The position numbers and the translations under genes are program-made. The notes beneath the pieces were generated by a model. That model was not told where the DNA came from. It searched no databases and worked only from the letters and a program-made list of their open reading frames with translations. From assembly GCA_050485685.1 (NCBI GenBank), contig JBJHBW010000001.1, positions 124,001 to 188,000 on the forward strand: a DNA stretch of 64,000 nucleotides, read 5' to 3'. Source of the DNA: JBJHBP01 sp050485685 (lineage in GTDB: Bacteria; Pseudomonadota; Gammaproteobacteria; Steroidobacterales; Rariloculaceae). This document shows positions 17,301 through 24,412 of this stretch, in pieces (position 1 is the stretch's first letter; every line of letters begins with the position of its first letter).

Positions 17301-20008
17301 TTCGCGACGTCGTCAAAGTGCAGACCGGTGGTCGGCTCATCGAAAAGAAAAAGCTTGCCTCCCTCGCGACCGCCCTTGCCGGATCCCCTGCGTGTGCCCG
17401 CACCGCCCTGCCTGCCCTGAGCGGCCGCGTGCCCGGCCAGGTGCCCGGCAAGCTTCAGACGCTGTGCCTCGCCACCTGAGAGCGTCGGCACCGGCTGACC
17501 CAGTGTCACGTAGCCAAGGCCAACGGCAAGCAGCGGTTCCAGCCTGCGTAACACATCGCGCTGACCGGAAAAGAACTTCACCGCCTCATCCGCCGTCATG
17601 GCGAGCACATCCGCGATCGAGCGCGGCCGGCGGTCACCGTCCGGTGGCGCAAGTTTCACATCCAGCACTTCGGCACGGAAACGTGAACCATCGCACTGGG
17701 CACAACGCAGATACACATCGCTGAGGAACTGCATCTCGATATGTTCAAACCCATTGCCGGCACAGGCCGGACAACGGCCGTTCCCGGAGTTGAAACTGAA
17801 CATGCCGGGCTTGTAGCGGCGTTCCTGTGCCAGAGGCTGCTTGGCGAACAGTTTGCGGATCGGATCAAGCACGCCGATGACACTGGCCGGAATCGAGCGT
17901 GTGGTCCGACCTATGGGCGACTGGTCGACCATCACCACATCATCGATCCGCTCATGACCTTCCAGCGCCTGATGGGCACCTGGCGTGTCTTTGGGCTGCC
18001 CCAGCAGCTTGGACAGCGCGTTGTACAGTACATCGTTGACCAGCGTGGATTTACCCGAACCGCTGACGCCACTGACGCAGACCAGACGGCCGAGCGGAAT
18101 GGCCACATCGAGCTGCCGGAGGTTGTGAGCGGCAGCACCGCGTACGGTCAGGCAGGGCGTACTGTCGGTCACCTCGCGCGGCAGGGTCCCGGTCGTGGCC
18201 ACACGTTCGCCGCGCAGGTACTGGCCGGTCAGCGATTCGCCGTGCGCCGCAAGCTCACGGGGTGTGCCGTTGAACACGATGCTGCCGCCCATCGCACCGG
18301 GCCCGGGCCCCATATCCACGACGCGATCCGCCGTCAGCATGACCTGGGGGTCGTGCTCGACCACAACCAGCGTATTACCTGCGTCGCGCAATCTTTCGAG
18401 CACACTGATGACTCTGTCCATATCGCGCGGATGCAGGCCGACGCTGGGCTCATCGAGCACGAACAGTGTGTTCACCAGCGATGTGCCAAGTGCAGTGGTC
18501 AGATTGATGCGCTGCACTTCACCACCCGACAGGGTGCGCGACTGGCGATCCAGCGTGAGGTAACCCAGGCCGGTGTCACGCAGCCACTGCAGACGCGAGC
18601 GGATTTCGCCCAGCAGCAGTTCGTTGGCTTCGTCCAGCGGTGCGGGCAACGTCAGGGCGGCGAAGAAGAGCGCCGTCTTTTCCACCGGCAGTCTCATCAC
18701 GTCGTGGATCGTCAGCCCGGGCAGGGAAGCGAGCACCTCATCGGGCACCGACTGTGCGGGATGACGAAACCGCGCAGACGCGTCCGCCACGGCGGCGGCC
18801 TCATTGAAGGAGCCAAGTCGCCAGTTCAACGCATCCGGCTTCAGGCGCGACCCGCCACATTCCCGGCACAGATCGTACGAGCGGTACTTCGCCAGCAGCA
18901 CGCGCACATGCATGCGATAGCTTTTCGACTCCAGCCAGGCAAAGAAGCCATCAACGCCATACCACTTCTTCCTCTGCCGGCGCTTTCCCTCACCCGCGTA
19001 GATCCAGTCCCGATCCGTAAGCTTGAGTTCGCACCAGGGCGTATCCACGTCTATCCCCTGTGCCTTCGCATGGCGAATCAGATCGCGCTGGCAGCTCGCA
19101 TAGCTCGAACTCTGGAACGGACGAATCGCGCCTTCGGCCAGAGACTTCTGCTCATCCGGCACGACCAGTGACGGATCTATGCCCATGGTGCGTCCGAATC
19201 CCTTGCAGGTCTCACAGGCACCCAATGGCGAATTAAAGGAAAAAGTGTTCGGTCGCGCTTCCTCGAAACCGATGTCGCAATCTGCACAATGAAGTCCGGA
19301 CGAAAACCGCAGCACCTGGTCATGCTCATCGCCGATGTAGACGCTGACCCGATGGTCGCCGAGATGCAGCGCCGCTTCCGCATCCTCTGTGACCCGGGCC
19401 CGGGCGTCGGCGCGCAGCACCAGCCTGTCCTGAATGACTTCCAGCGCCTGGCTGCTTCTGCGCAGAAAGCGCGTATAGCCCTGCCGGGCCAGAAATCCCT
19501 CGACCTCCCCGGCACTGAAGTTCTTCGGCACAGGCACCGTGAACGTGATCGTGATGCGCTTGCCGGCAACGCCGGGATGGCGCATCAGCGCGTCGACGAT
19601 GGTCTCGGGGGAATCGCGCCGCACCGGACCACCGCAGCGGCCGCAATGCAGCAATGCCGCACGGGCATACAGCAGCTTCAGGTGATCGTTGAGCTCGGTC
19701 ATGGTCCCCACGGTTGACCGCGAGGTGCGCACCGGATTGGTCTGGTCGATCGCGATCGCCGGCGGAATGCCCTCCACCCTGTCCACCTGCGGCTTGTCCA
19801 TACGATCCAGGAACTGGCGCGCATACGGAGAGAACGTTTCCACGTAGCGGCGCTGCCCTTCCGCATACAGGGTGTCGAAAGCCAGAGAGGACTTGCCGGA
19901 ACCACTGACGCCGGTAATGACAGTCAGCTCATTCAGCGGCAGATCAATATCGACGTTCTTCAGATTGTTCTGACGTGCGCCGGTGATACGGATGAAATGC
20001 TCGGACAT
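14390..20008 (-). CDS. uvrA: Double-length UvrA (two UvrA units in one polypeptide)
   Basis: The product has 1872 residues, twice the usual 940 or so. The start MSEHFIRITGARQNN is chosen because it begins the UvrA fold and has a -10-like box 9 bases before it. Four Walker A sites GVSGSGKS lie near residues 33, 646, 1038 and 1558, and there are four LSGGEAQR-type signatures (LSGGEVQR in the first). Each half also has paired cysteine zinc modules, for example CADCDIGF with CETCKGFG and CEACEGQG with CERCNGARF. A Gly/Arg-rich linker (RRGSGKGGREGG) interrupts the first half near its second signature. Canonical UvrA acts as a dimer in damage recognition with UvrB; a fused tandem could act as an intramolecular dimer. 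Chlamydial UvrA is a known tandem example. Whether this is the only UvrA of the genome is not visible. Confidence 0.93.
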   Translation of the reverse strand: MSEHFIRITGARQNNLKNVDIDLPLNELTVITGVSGSGKSSLAFDTLYAEGQRRYVETFSPYARQFLDRMDKPQVDRVEGIPPAIAIDQTNPVRTSRSTVGTMTELNDHLKLLYARAALLHCGRCGGPVRRDSPETIVDALMRHPGVAGKRITITFTVPVPKNFSAGEVEGFLARQGYTRFLRRSSQALEVIQDRLVLRADARARVTEDAEAALHLGDHRVSVYIGDEHDQVLRFSSGLHCADCDIGFEEARPNTFSFNSPLGACETCKGFGRTMGIDPSLVVPDEQKSLAEGAIRPFQSSSYASCQRDLIRHAKAQGIDVDTPWCELKLTDRDWIYAGEGKRRQRKKWYGVDGFFAWLESKSYRMHVRVLLAKYRSYDLCRECGGSRLKPDALNWRLGSFNEAAAVADASARFRHPAQSVPDEVLASLPGLTIHDVMRLPVEKTALFFAALTLPAPLDEANELLLGEIRSRLQWLRDTGLGYLTLDRQSRTLSGGEVQRINLTTALGTSLVNTLFVLDEPSVGLHPRDMDRVISVLERLRDAGNTLVVVEHDPQVMLTADRVVDMGPGPGAMGGSIVFNGTPRELAAHGESLTGQYLRGERVATTGTLPREVTDSTPCLTVRGAAAHNLRQLDVAIPLGRLVCVSGVSGSGKSTLVNDVLYNALSKLLGQPKDTPGAHQALEGHERIDDVVMVDQSPIGRTTRSIPASVIGVLDPIRKLFAKQPLAQERRYKPGMFSFNSGNGRCPACAGNGFEHIEMQFLSDVYLRCAQCDGSRFRAEVLDVKLAPPDGDRRPRSIADVLAMTADEAVKFFSGQRDVLRRLEPLLAVGLGYVTLGQPVPTLSGGEAQRLKLAGHLAGHAAAQGRQGGAGTRRGSGKGGREGGKLFLFDEPTTGLHFDDVAKLLAALNRLVERGDSVLVIEHNLDVIRSADWILELGPEGGEAGGRLIAACSPRTLARDCQTPTALALREYLNALADVRSLPAVAERNAPHSHAADRAGSQRPAPVQSSAIEIVHAREHNLKNVSVSIPRNQLSVITGVSGSGKSTVAFDILFAEGQRRYLESLNAYARQFVAPASRADVDAVHGIPPTVAIEQRTSRGGPRSTVATLTEIHHFLRLLFVKLGIPYCPDCNVAINAQSVDSIVAGVMRLWRGRRVMLLAPLVTSRKGYYTDLAAWAAARGYAELRVDGQMLPTAKWPRLERFREHDIDLPVAELDVRPHQEDSLRAAIDAALAYGNGLVRVLVERQGGGYGEEVLYSTLHACPECARSFRPPDPRLFSYNSRHGWCQGCSGTGVKLAGFDAAQDGEEGEWLDTTFEQVEVCPDCDGRRLCPEALAVRYRERGIADLAALSVSHARQYFRSLKPDARERAIARDVLAEIAARLGFLEQVGLGYLTLDRAAPTLSGGEAQRIRLAAQLGSSLQGVCYILDEPTIGLHPRDNALLLQTITRLTRKGNTVVVVEHDEDTIRSAEHLIDLGPGAGSRGGEVVATGTLSGLLRAERSVTGQVLASPPRHPVNQRRPVARPASDTHLIIRGARRHNLRDVDVQLPLQRLVCVTGVSGSGKSTLVRDIVFQNVSRRLAQRRRSAVGPVDCASFEGDQAIRRVLQVDQTPIGRTPRSCPATYVGIWDDVRKLFANTTEARLRGYAAGRFSFNVAGGRCEACEGQGVRKIEMSFLPDVRVNCERCNGARFNFETREVTVRGRSIADVLAMTVEDAMAFFASHTRISHALALLNDVGLGYLTLGQPSPTLSGGEAQRVKLVTELARAAPATSRRAGYEPTLYVLDEPTIGLHIADVAKLTGVLHRLVDAGHSVIVIEHNLDVIAEADWVVDIGPEGGDRGGRVVARGTPEQLARRRSHTARALAAFLAARAG

Positions 20009-20017
20009 GGTGGCGGG

Positions 20018-20023
20018 TTTATA
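20018..20023 (-). promoter_or_regulatory. -10 box of double uvrA
   Basis: On the minus strand TATAAA ends 9 bases before the uvrA ATG at 20008, predicting a 5' leader of only 2-3 bases. No convincing -35 box is seen. It forms a divergent pair with the box at 20077. Confidence 0.4.
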
Positions 20024-20076
20024 GCCGAATTCCGTCCGCGAAACCTGTCCGTTGGCCACCCCGCCGCCGAAACCCT

Positions 20077-20082
20077 TATGAT
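20077..20082 (+). promoter_or_regulatory. -10 box of the rhomboid gene, predicted leaderless
   Basis: TATGAT ends 6 bases before the ATG at 20089. TTGGCC at 20052-20057 could be a weak -35 with a 19-base spacer. No ribosome-binding site fits between the box and the start codon. Confidence 0.45.
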
Positions 20083-20088
20083 GCCGGG

Positions 20089-20721
20089 ATGAGTTACGTG
20101 ACAACGTCGGGGCGTCCGCAGGTCGTCTACATCCTTATTGCGCTGAACCTGATCGTATTCCTGCTCTGGCAGGGCGCATTTCGCGGCATGGTGCCTCCCG
20201 GCCTGATGCTGGACAATTTCCTCGTCAGCGCGCAGCACCTCGCCGAAGGCCAGTACTGGGTACTGATCACCGCCGCGTTCTCGCACAGCATGCTGTTTCA
20301 CCTGCTGATCAACATGTTCGTGCTGTGGAGCTTCGGGATCCTGCTGGAACAGCTGATGGGCACGCGCGGCTTCATCAAGTTCTACCTGATCGCCGCCGTG
20401 GTCAGCTCGCTGGCACACGTAATGGTTTCCACCTATCTGCTGAACCTGCCACCGGATGCGGCCGCGCTGGGTGCGTCAGGTGCGGTCGCGGGCCTGCTGC
20501 TGCTGTTCGCGATGATTTTCCCGCGCCACAAGATCCTGCTGTTCGGCGTGATCCCGATTCCGGCGCTGGTCGGAGCGCTGGCATTCATCGCAATCGACAT
20601 CTGGGGCCTGTTGGCCCAGTACGAAGGCGGCGGTCTGCCTATCGGTCACGGAGCACATCTGGGCGGGGCCGCCACCGGCATCGTCTATTACTATCTGCTG
20701 CGAGCCCGCCGCGTGCAGTGA
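20089..20721 (+). CDS. Rhomboid-family intramembrane serine protease
   Basis: A 210-residue inner-membrane protein with about six hydrophobic helices. The family's His/Asn element appears in FHLLINMFVLWSFG, the catalytic serine in LGASGAVAG and the catalytic histidine in GHGAHLGGAATG. It cleaves substrate helices within the membrane; the substrate is unknown. The protein is compact, with no extra cytosolic domain. It is divergent from uvrA across an 80-base gap with back-to-back promoters, and the serine-hydrolase gene downstream has its own promoter. Confidence 0.92.
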   Translation: MSYVTTSGRPQVVYILIALNLIVFLLWQGAFRGMVPPGLMLDNFLVSAQHLAEGQYWVLITAAFSHSMLFHLLINMFVLWSFGILLEQLMGTRGFIKFYLIAAVVSSLAHVMVSTYLLNLPPDAAALGASGAVAGLLLLFAMIFPRHKILLFGVIPIPALVGALAFIAIDIWGLLAQYEGGGLPIGHGAHLGGAATGIVYYYLLRARRVQ

Positions 20722-20774
20722 GCCGGCTGTCTGCATTCAGAAAAACATGACTGGACATAACCGCACCCTCGTGG

Positions 20775-20801
20775 TTTAGAATCCGATCGGATTCATACAA
20801 T
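20775..20801 (+). promoter_or_regulatory. Promoter with a perfect 16-bp palindrome in the spacer
   Basis: TTTAGA (20775-20780) and TACAAT (20796-20801) bracket the perfect palindrome GAATCCGATCGGATTC (20779-20794). An operator in the spacer of a promoter is the classic layout for repression. The start site would fall near 20808, 8 bases before the ATG. Confidence 0.5.
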
Positions 20802-20815
20802 TAGTCCTGCTGCCC

Positions 20816-22027
20816 ATGACACGATCCGCGCCGCCTGCCGCCATCGCCGTGCCCCGGGGGGTATTTGCGTCATGCATTGCGCTGATCGTTGCCGTCATCG
20901 CCACCGCAGTCACCGCGCGGGCCGATGAAGCCGGTTCACTGCTCGACCATGTCATCGAGTTCGAGCGCCGCTTCCACGACACACTCACCGAGGAGCGCAT
21001 TCCGGGCGGTGCCTACGCAGTCGTCGCCGGTGGCCATGTGGTGCGAATCGGCACTTTCGGTCGCACGGATCTCAATGGCGGCCGCCCGATCGACCCGGAG
21101 ACGGTCTTCCGCCTTGCCTCTGTCTCCAAGGGATTCGCCGGGACCGTCGCTGCGCTGATCGCCGCCGAGGGCGGTTTCACATTCGACGAGCCCATCACGC
21201 GCTACCGTCCGGACTTCCGCTTCCAGGGTCCGCACCAGATCATCACGATACGCGACCTGCTTGCGCAGACCACGGGCTTCGTTTCCAACGCCTATGACAA
21301 TCTGATCGAGGCGGGCAAGACACTGGATGAGATCATCCCCCATTTTCAGACCATCGCACCGATCTGCCAGCCGGGCACGTGTTACACCTACCAGAACAAC
21401 ACCTTCAGCCTGATCGAGCCGGTCCTGGAGATGGTCACCCGAACCCCTTACCCGCAGCTGCTGACGCAGCGGTTCTTTGAGCCGCTGGGCATGCGCAACG
21501 CGACGGTGGGCTATGAACCTTTCATGGAGACCGACAATCGCGCCGAACCGCACGTGAGGGTGCGGCAGCAGCTGTGGCGCCAGACCACGGTGAACCCGAA
21601 TTACTACCGGGTCGGCCCGGCAGCCGGCGTGAACGCCAGTGCCCTGGACATGGCGGAGTGGCTGATTGCGCTGCTCGGGCATCGCGACGACGTACTTCCG
21701 CCCGATGTTGTGGAGCTCGCAACCAGCCCGGCCGTGCGCGTACGCAGTGACCTCAATCGCAACCACTGGCGCGGCCATCTGACGGACGCCTGGTACGGGC
21801 TGGGCTGGCGGGTTTACAGTTTCGGCAATGAACCGCTGATCTACCACGGCGGGTGGGTGGCTGGTTATCGCGCCGACATCTCGATGTCACGGGTACGCGA
21901 CGTCGGACTGATCATCCTCACGAACGCCGAAAGCAACATCGTCAGCGAACTGACGGTGTCGTTCTGGACCTCGCTGGTCAACGGTTCCGGTCCGACCGCG
22001 CGACCGATCACGCTGAGCGCACGCTGA
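20816..22027 (+). CDS. Exported serine hydrolase of the beta-lactamase (class C/esterase VIII) family
   Basis: A 403-residue protein with an N-terminal signal sequence: hydrophobic ASCIALIVAVIATAVTARA, cleavage likely after ADE or nearby. The nucleophile motif is SVSK (RLASVSKGFAG), the Tyr-x-Asn motif is YQN in CYTYQNNTFS, and HGG near the C-terminus (LIYHGGWVAGYRAD) takes the place of KTG. These are the three signatures of penicillin-binding-protein-like beta-lactamases and family VIII esterases. It is probably periplasmic. Substrate could be a peptide, a lactone or an ester; true beta-lactamase activity is unlikely to be its main role. Transcription seems controlled by a palindrome within the promoter. 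Confidence 0.88.
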   Translation: MTRSAPPAAIAVPRGVFASCIALIVAVIATAVTARADEAGSLLDHVIEFERRFHDTLTEERIPGGAYAVVAGGHVVRIGTFGRTDLNGGRPIDPETVFRLASVSKGFAGTVAALIAAEGGFTFDEPITRYRPDFRFQGPHQIITIRDLLAQTTGFVSNAYDNLIEAGKTLDEIIPHFQTIAPICQPGTCYTYQNNTFSLIEPVLEMVTRTPYPQLLTQRFFEPLGMRNATVGYEPFMETDNRAEPHVRVRQQLWRQTTVNPNYYRVGPAAGVNASALDMAEWLIALLGHRDDVLPPDVVELATSPAVRVRSDLNRNHWRGHLTDAWYGLGWRVYSFGNEPLIYHGGWVAGYRADISMSRVRDVGLIILTNAESNIVSELTVSFWTSLVNGSGPTARPITLSAR

Positions 22028-22072
22028 CCCCGGGCCGCAAGGCCCTGCGATCCGCCGTTGCGGAGCACACCC

Positions 22073-23005
22073 GTGACCCTGCCTCCATCCGGTTATCTCC
22101 ATGGCGTGGCCGCCTACGTGCTGTGGGGATTCTTCCCGCTCTACTTCCGTATGCTGGACACTGCCGGAGCCCTCGAAATCCTGGCCCACCGGATCATCTG
22201 GTCACTCGTGTTTCTTGTGCTGGCCCTGTCTGCGGTGCGCCGTCTCGGCACGCTTCGGCGATTGCTGGATCGTCCAGGGGCCGCCGCCGGCATCACGTTC
22301 GCGGCGGTCATCATCGCGGTGAACTGGGGCGCCTACATCGTCGGCGTCAACACCGGCAGGGTGGTCGAGACATCGCTGGGTTACTTCATCACACCGCTGG
22401 TGACGGTACTGCTTGGCGTGGCCGTACTTGGCGAGCGGCTGCGGCCGCTGCAATGGACCGCCCTGGCCTTTGGTGCCGCGGGCGTGATACTGCTGACCTT
22501 CGACTACGGCCGCCCGCCATACATCGCGCTGATCCTCGCCTTCAGTTTCGGCAGCTATGGTCTGGTCAAGAAACGACTGGCTCTGCCGCCGGCCGAGGGG
22601 CTGGCGATGGAGGCCGCGGTACTGACGCTGCCGGCACTGGCGTTTGTCATCTGGCTGCACGCGAACACCGCCGCGACTTTCACGTCCGCGGGCCCGACTC
22701 ATGCGTTGCTGCTGGTCTGCTCCGGCGCCGTCACGGCAGTCCCTTTGCTGCTGTTCGCCGCTGCCGCCAACCGCATTCCCCTGACGACACTGGGCATACT
22801 GCAGTACATCGCACCATTGCTGCAGTTCCTGATCGGGGTGTTCGTATTCCTCGAACCCATGCCACCGGCGCGTCTGGCGGCATTCGTTCTGGTGTGGGCG
22901 GCACTGATACTGTTCACCGCCGGTCTGGTGCGAGATGCGCGCAACGCGCGTCTGGCCATGCTCAGCGCCGGGGCGGATGCAGTACCCCTGCGTCGCTCTG
23001 ATTAG
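22073..23005 (+). CDS. rarD: RarD-type EamA-family transporter
   Basis: About 310 residues with ten predicted membrane helices arranged as two EamA halves. GTG at 22073 is preferred as start because GGAG lies 7 bases upstream; a TTG at 22058 would add five residues. The RarD-specific opening is visible: GVAAYVLWGFFPLYFRML, then EILAHRIIWSLVF and NWGAYIVGVNTGRVVETSLGYFI. The second half has GILQYIAPLLQFLIGVFVF. RarD was linked to chloramphenicol sensitivity in older literature, but the physiological substrate is not settled. The gene follows the serine hydrolase by 45 bases and precedes a Bcr/CflA transporter with its own promoter. Confidence 0.92.
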   Translation: MTLPPSGYLHGVAAYVLWGFFPLYFRMLDTAGALEILAHRIIWSLVFLVLALSAVRRLGTLRRLLDRPGAAAGITFAAVIIAVNWGAYIVGVNTGRVVETSLGYFITPLVTVLLGVAVLGERLRPLQWTALAFGAAGVILLTFDYGRPPYIALILAFSFGSYGLVKKRLALPPAEGLAMEAAVLTLPALAFVIWLHANTAATFTSAGPTHALLLVCSGAVTAVPLLLFAAAANRIPLTTLGILQYIAPLLQFLIGVFVFLEPMPPARLAAFVLVWAALILFTAGLVRDARNARLAMLSAGADAVPLRRSD

Positions 23006-23017
23006 CCGCTTCTGTAT

Positions 23018-23032
23018 TTAACGCGTTAATAT
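23018..23032 (+). promoter_or_regulatory. Palindromic operator overlapping the -10 box of the Bcr/CflA gene
   Basis: TTAACGCGTTAA (23018-23029) is a perfect 12-bp palindrome. Its right edge is part of TAATAT (23027-23032), which sits 7 bases before the ATG at 23040, so the mRNA is probably leaderless and a bound regulator would block the polymerase. Confidence 0.5.
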
Positions 23033-23039
23033 TTGTGTC

Positions 23040-24293
23040 ATGAATGATTCCCCGCGCCACGGCGAGGTGCGCCGTGACGACACAGGCGACGTGCCGGGTT
23101 CCACGACACTGATTCTGATGCTGGTCCTGGCAACGGCGCTGGGGCCGCTGGCCATGTCGTCGTTCATACCGGCCATTCCTGCAATACAGGCCGAATACGC
23201 GGTGCCGACGGCTGTCGCGCAGCTGACGCTGTCCGTGTCTCTGATCACAATGGCGTTGAGTTCTCTGTTCTATGGCAGCCTCTCGGACCGCTACGGCCGC
23301 AAACCGGTACTGCTGGCCGGCATCGTCCTCACGGTCGCGGGATCGGCGATCTCTGCACTCGCCCCCTCGGTCTGGGTCGTGATCGCCGGCCGCGGCCTGC
23401 AGGCCGCCGGCGCAACCGCAGGGCTGGTGCTCGCACGCGTCATCGTCCGTGATGTCTACGGCGATGAGCGCGCCAGCAGTCTGATCGGCTACATCACGGC
23501 AGCAATGGCACTGGCGCCGCTGATCGGGCCGGTGGTCGGAGGTCATCTCATCGATGCATTCGGCTGGCGCAGTGTGTTCATTGCCGTAGGCCTGATCGCA
23601 TTGTGGCTGACAGCACTGCTCGCGCTGCGCCTGCCGGAAACCGCACCGTTCGATACTGATGCACCCCGCGGCAGTCTGATTCCGCTGGCCGAGTACGGGG
23701 CGCTGCTGACCAGCGGTCCCTACCTGCGCTATGCGCTTTTCGGCGCAATGATGTTCGGCGTATTCATGTCGTTCATCTCAGGCGCGCCGCATGTTGCCAT
23801 GGATCACTTCGGTCTGTCCGCCAGCGCCTACGGCTGGTATTTCATGATCGTGCCCACCGGCTACCTGACAGGCAGCCTGATCGCCGGACGGTTCGCAGGC
23901 CGCTGGGACAGGGACCGGCTGATCACTGCCACCGCGACGATCTCCATCCTGTTGTGTGGCCATGCCCTGTGGATGGCACTGCAGGACGGATTCGCACCTT
24001 GGCAGTTCTTCGTGCCCATGGCGATGATGTCGGTTGTCATAGGCACCGTACTGCCCAGTGCCCAGGTAGGCATGCTGATCAGCGCCGGTCCACTGTCCGG
24101 CACCGCCTCCGGCCTGTTCAGCTTTCTGCATCTGCTGGCGGGCGCAGCACTGGCACAGCTGGTGGGCGCGCTGGTGCCCGTGGGTCCGCACAGTGTCGCG
24201 CTGGTCATGCTGGCCGTCGCGGTGGTCGGCTTTCTGGCTGCCATTGCGCGCCGGCCGTCCCGCTTGTCCCGGCAGCGCCAGCAATCACACTGA
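23040..24293 (+). CDS. Bcr/CflA-family multidrug efflux MFS transporter
   Basis: A 417-residue major facilitator with twelve predicted helices. Diagnostic motifs are SSFIPAIPAIQAEY in helix 1, FYGSLSDRYGRKPVLLAG (loop 2-3 motif A) and VLARVIVRDVYG with an acidic partner in helix 4 to loop, all typical of the Bcr/CflA drug:H+ antiporter group. The N-terminal 20 residues are hydrophilic and the C-terminus is short and basic. It is an inner-membrane proton-driven exporter of small drugs or metabolites. A palindrome overlaps its promoter, so a local or distant repressor is likely. It converges on a carboxylesterase gene with a shared terminator region. Confidence 0.92.
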   Translation: MNDSPRHGEVRRDDTGDVPGSTTLILMLVLATALGPLAMSSFIPAIPAIQAEYAVPTAVAQLTLSVSLITMALSSLFYGSLSDRYGRKPVLLAGIVLTVAGSAISALAPSVWVVIAGRGLQAAGATAGLVLARVIVRDVYGDERASSLIGYITAAMALAPLIGPVVGGHLIDAFGWRSVFIAVGLIALWLTALLALRLPETAPFDTDAPRGSLIPLAEYGALLTSGPYLRYALFGAMMFGVFMSFISGAPHVAMDHFGLSASAYGWYFMIVPTGYLTGSLIAGRFAGRWDRDRLITATATISILLCGHALWMALQDGFAPWQFFVPMAMMSVVIGTVLPSAQVGMLISAGPLSGTASGLFSFLHLLAGAALAQLVGALVPVGPHSVALVMLAVAVVGFLAAIARRPSRLSRQRQQSH

Positions 24294-24335
24294 CAAAAAA
24301 GAAAGCGCCTGACCGGCCTCGCCGGTCAGGCGCTT
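24293..24335 (-). terminator. Rho-independent terminator of the carboxylesterase gene
   Basis: A perfect 15-bp stem (arms at 24303-24317 and 24321-24335) closes a CTC loop. On the minus strand it is followed by a T-rich tract (complement of the run of A at 24294-24304). The stem lies 78 bases after the esterase stop and also just after the convergent transporter stop, so it may work on both sides. Confidence 0.85.
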
Positions 24336-24412
24336 CACATCAGGCGTCGCGACCCCTCGGTGTCCCGCACGCGCAAACATCCGCGCGAAGGACAGGCCGC
24401 GGGAAAAACCGC

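Noticed and set aside
17741..19171. A 476-codon open frame on the plus strand opposite uvrA
   Set aside because: It mirrors the uvrA coding frame, has no family motif and no start signal; long antisense frames are usual in GC-rich genes.
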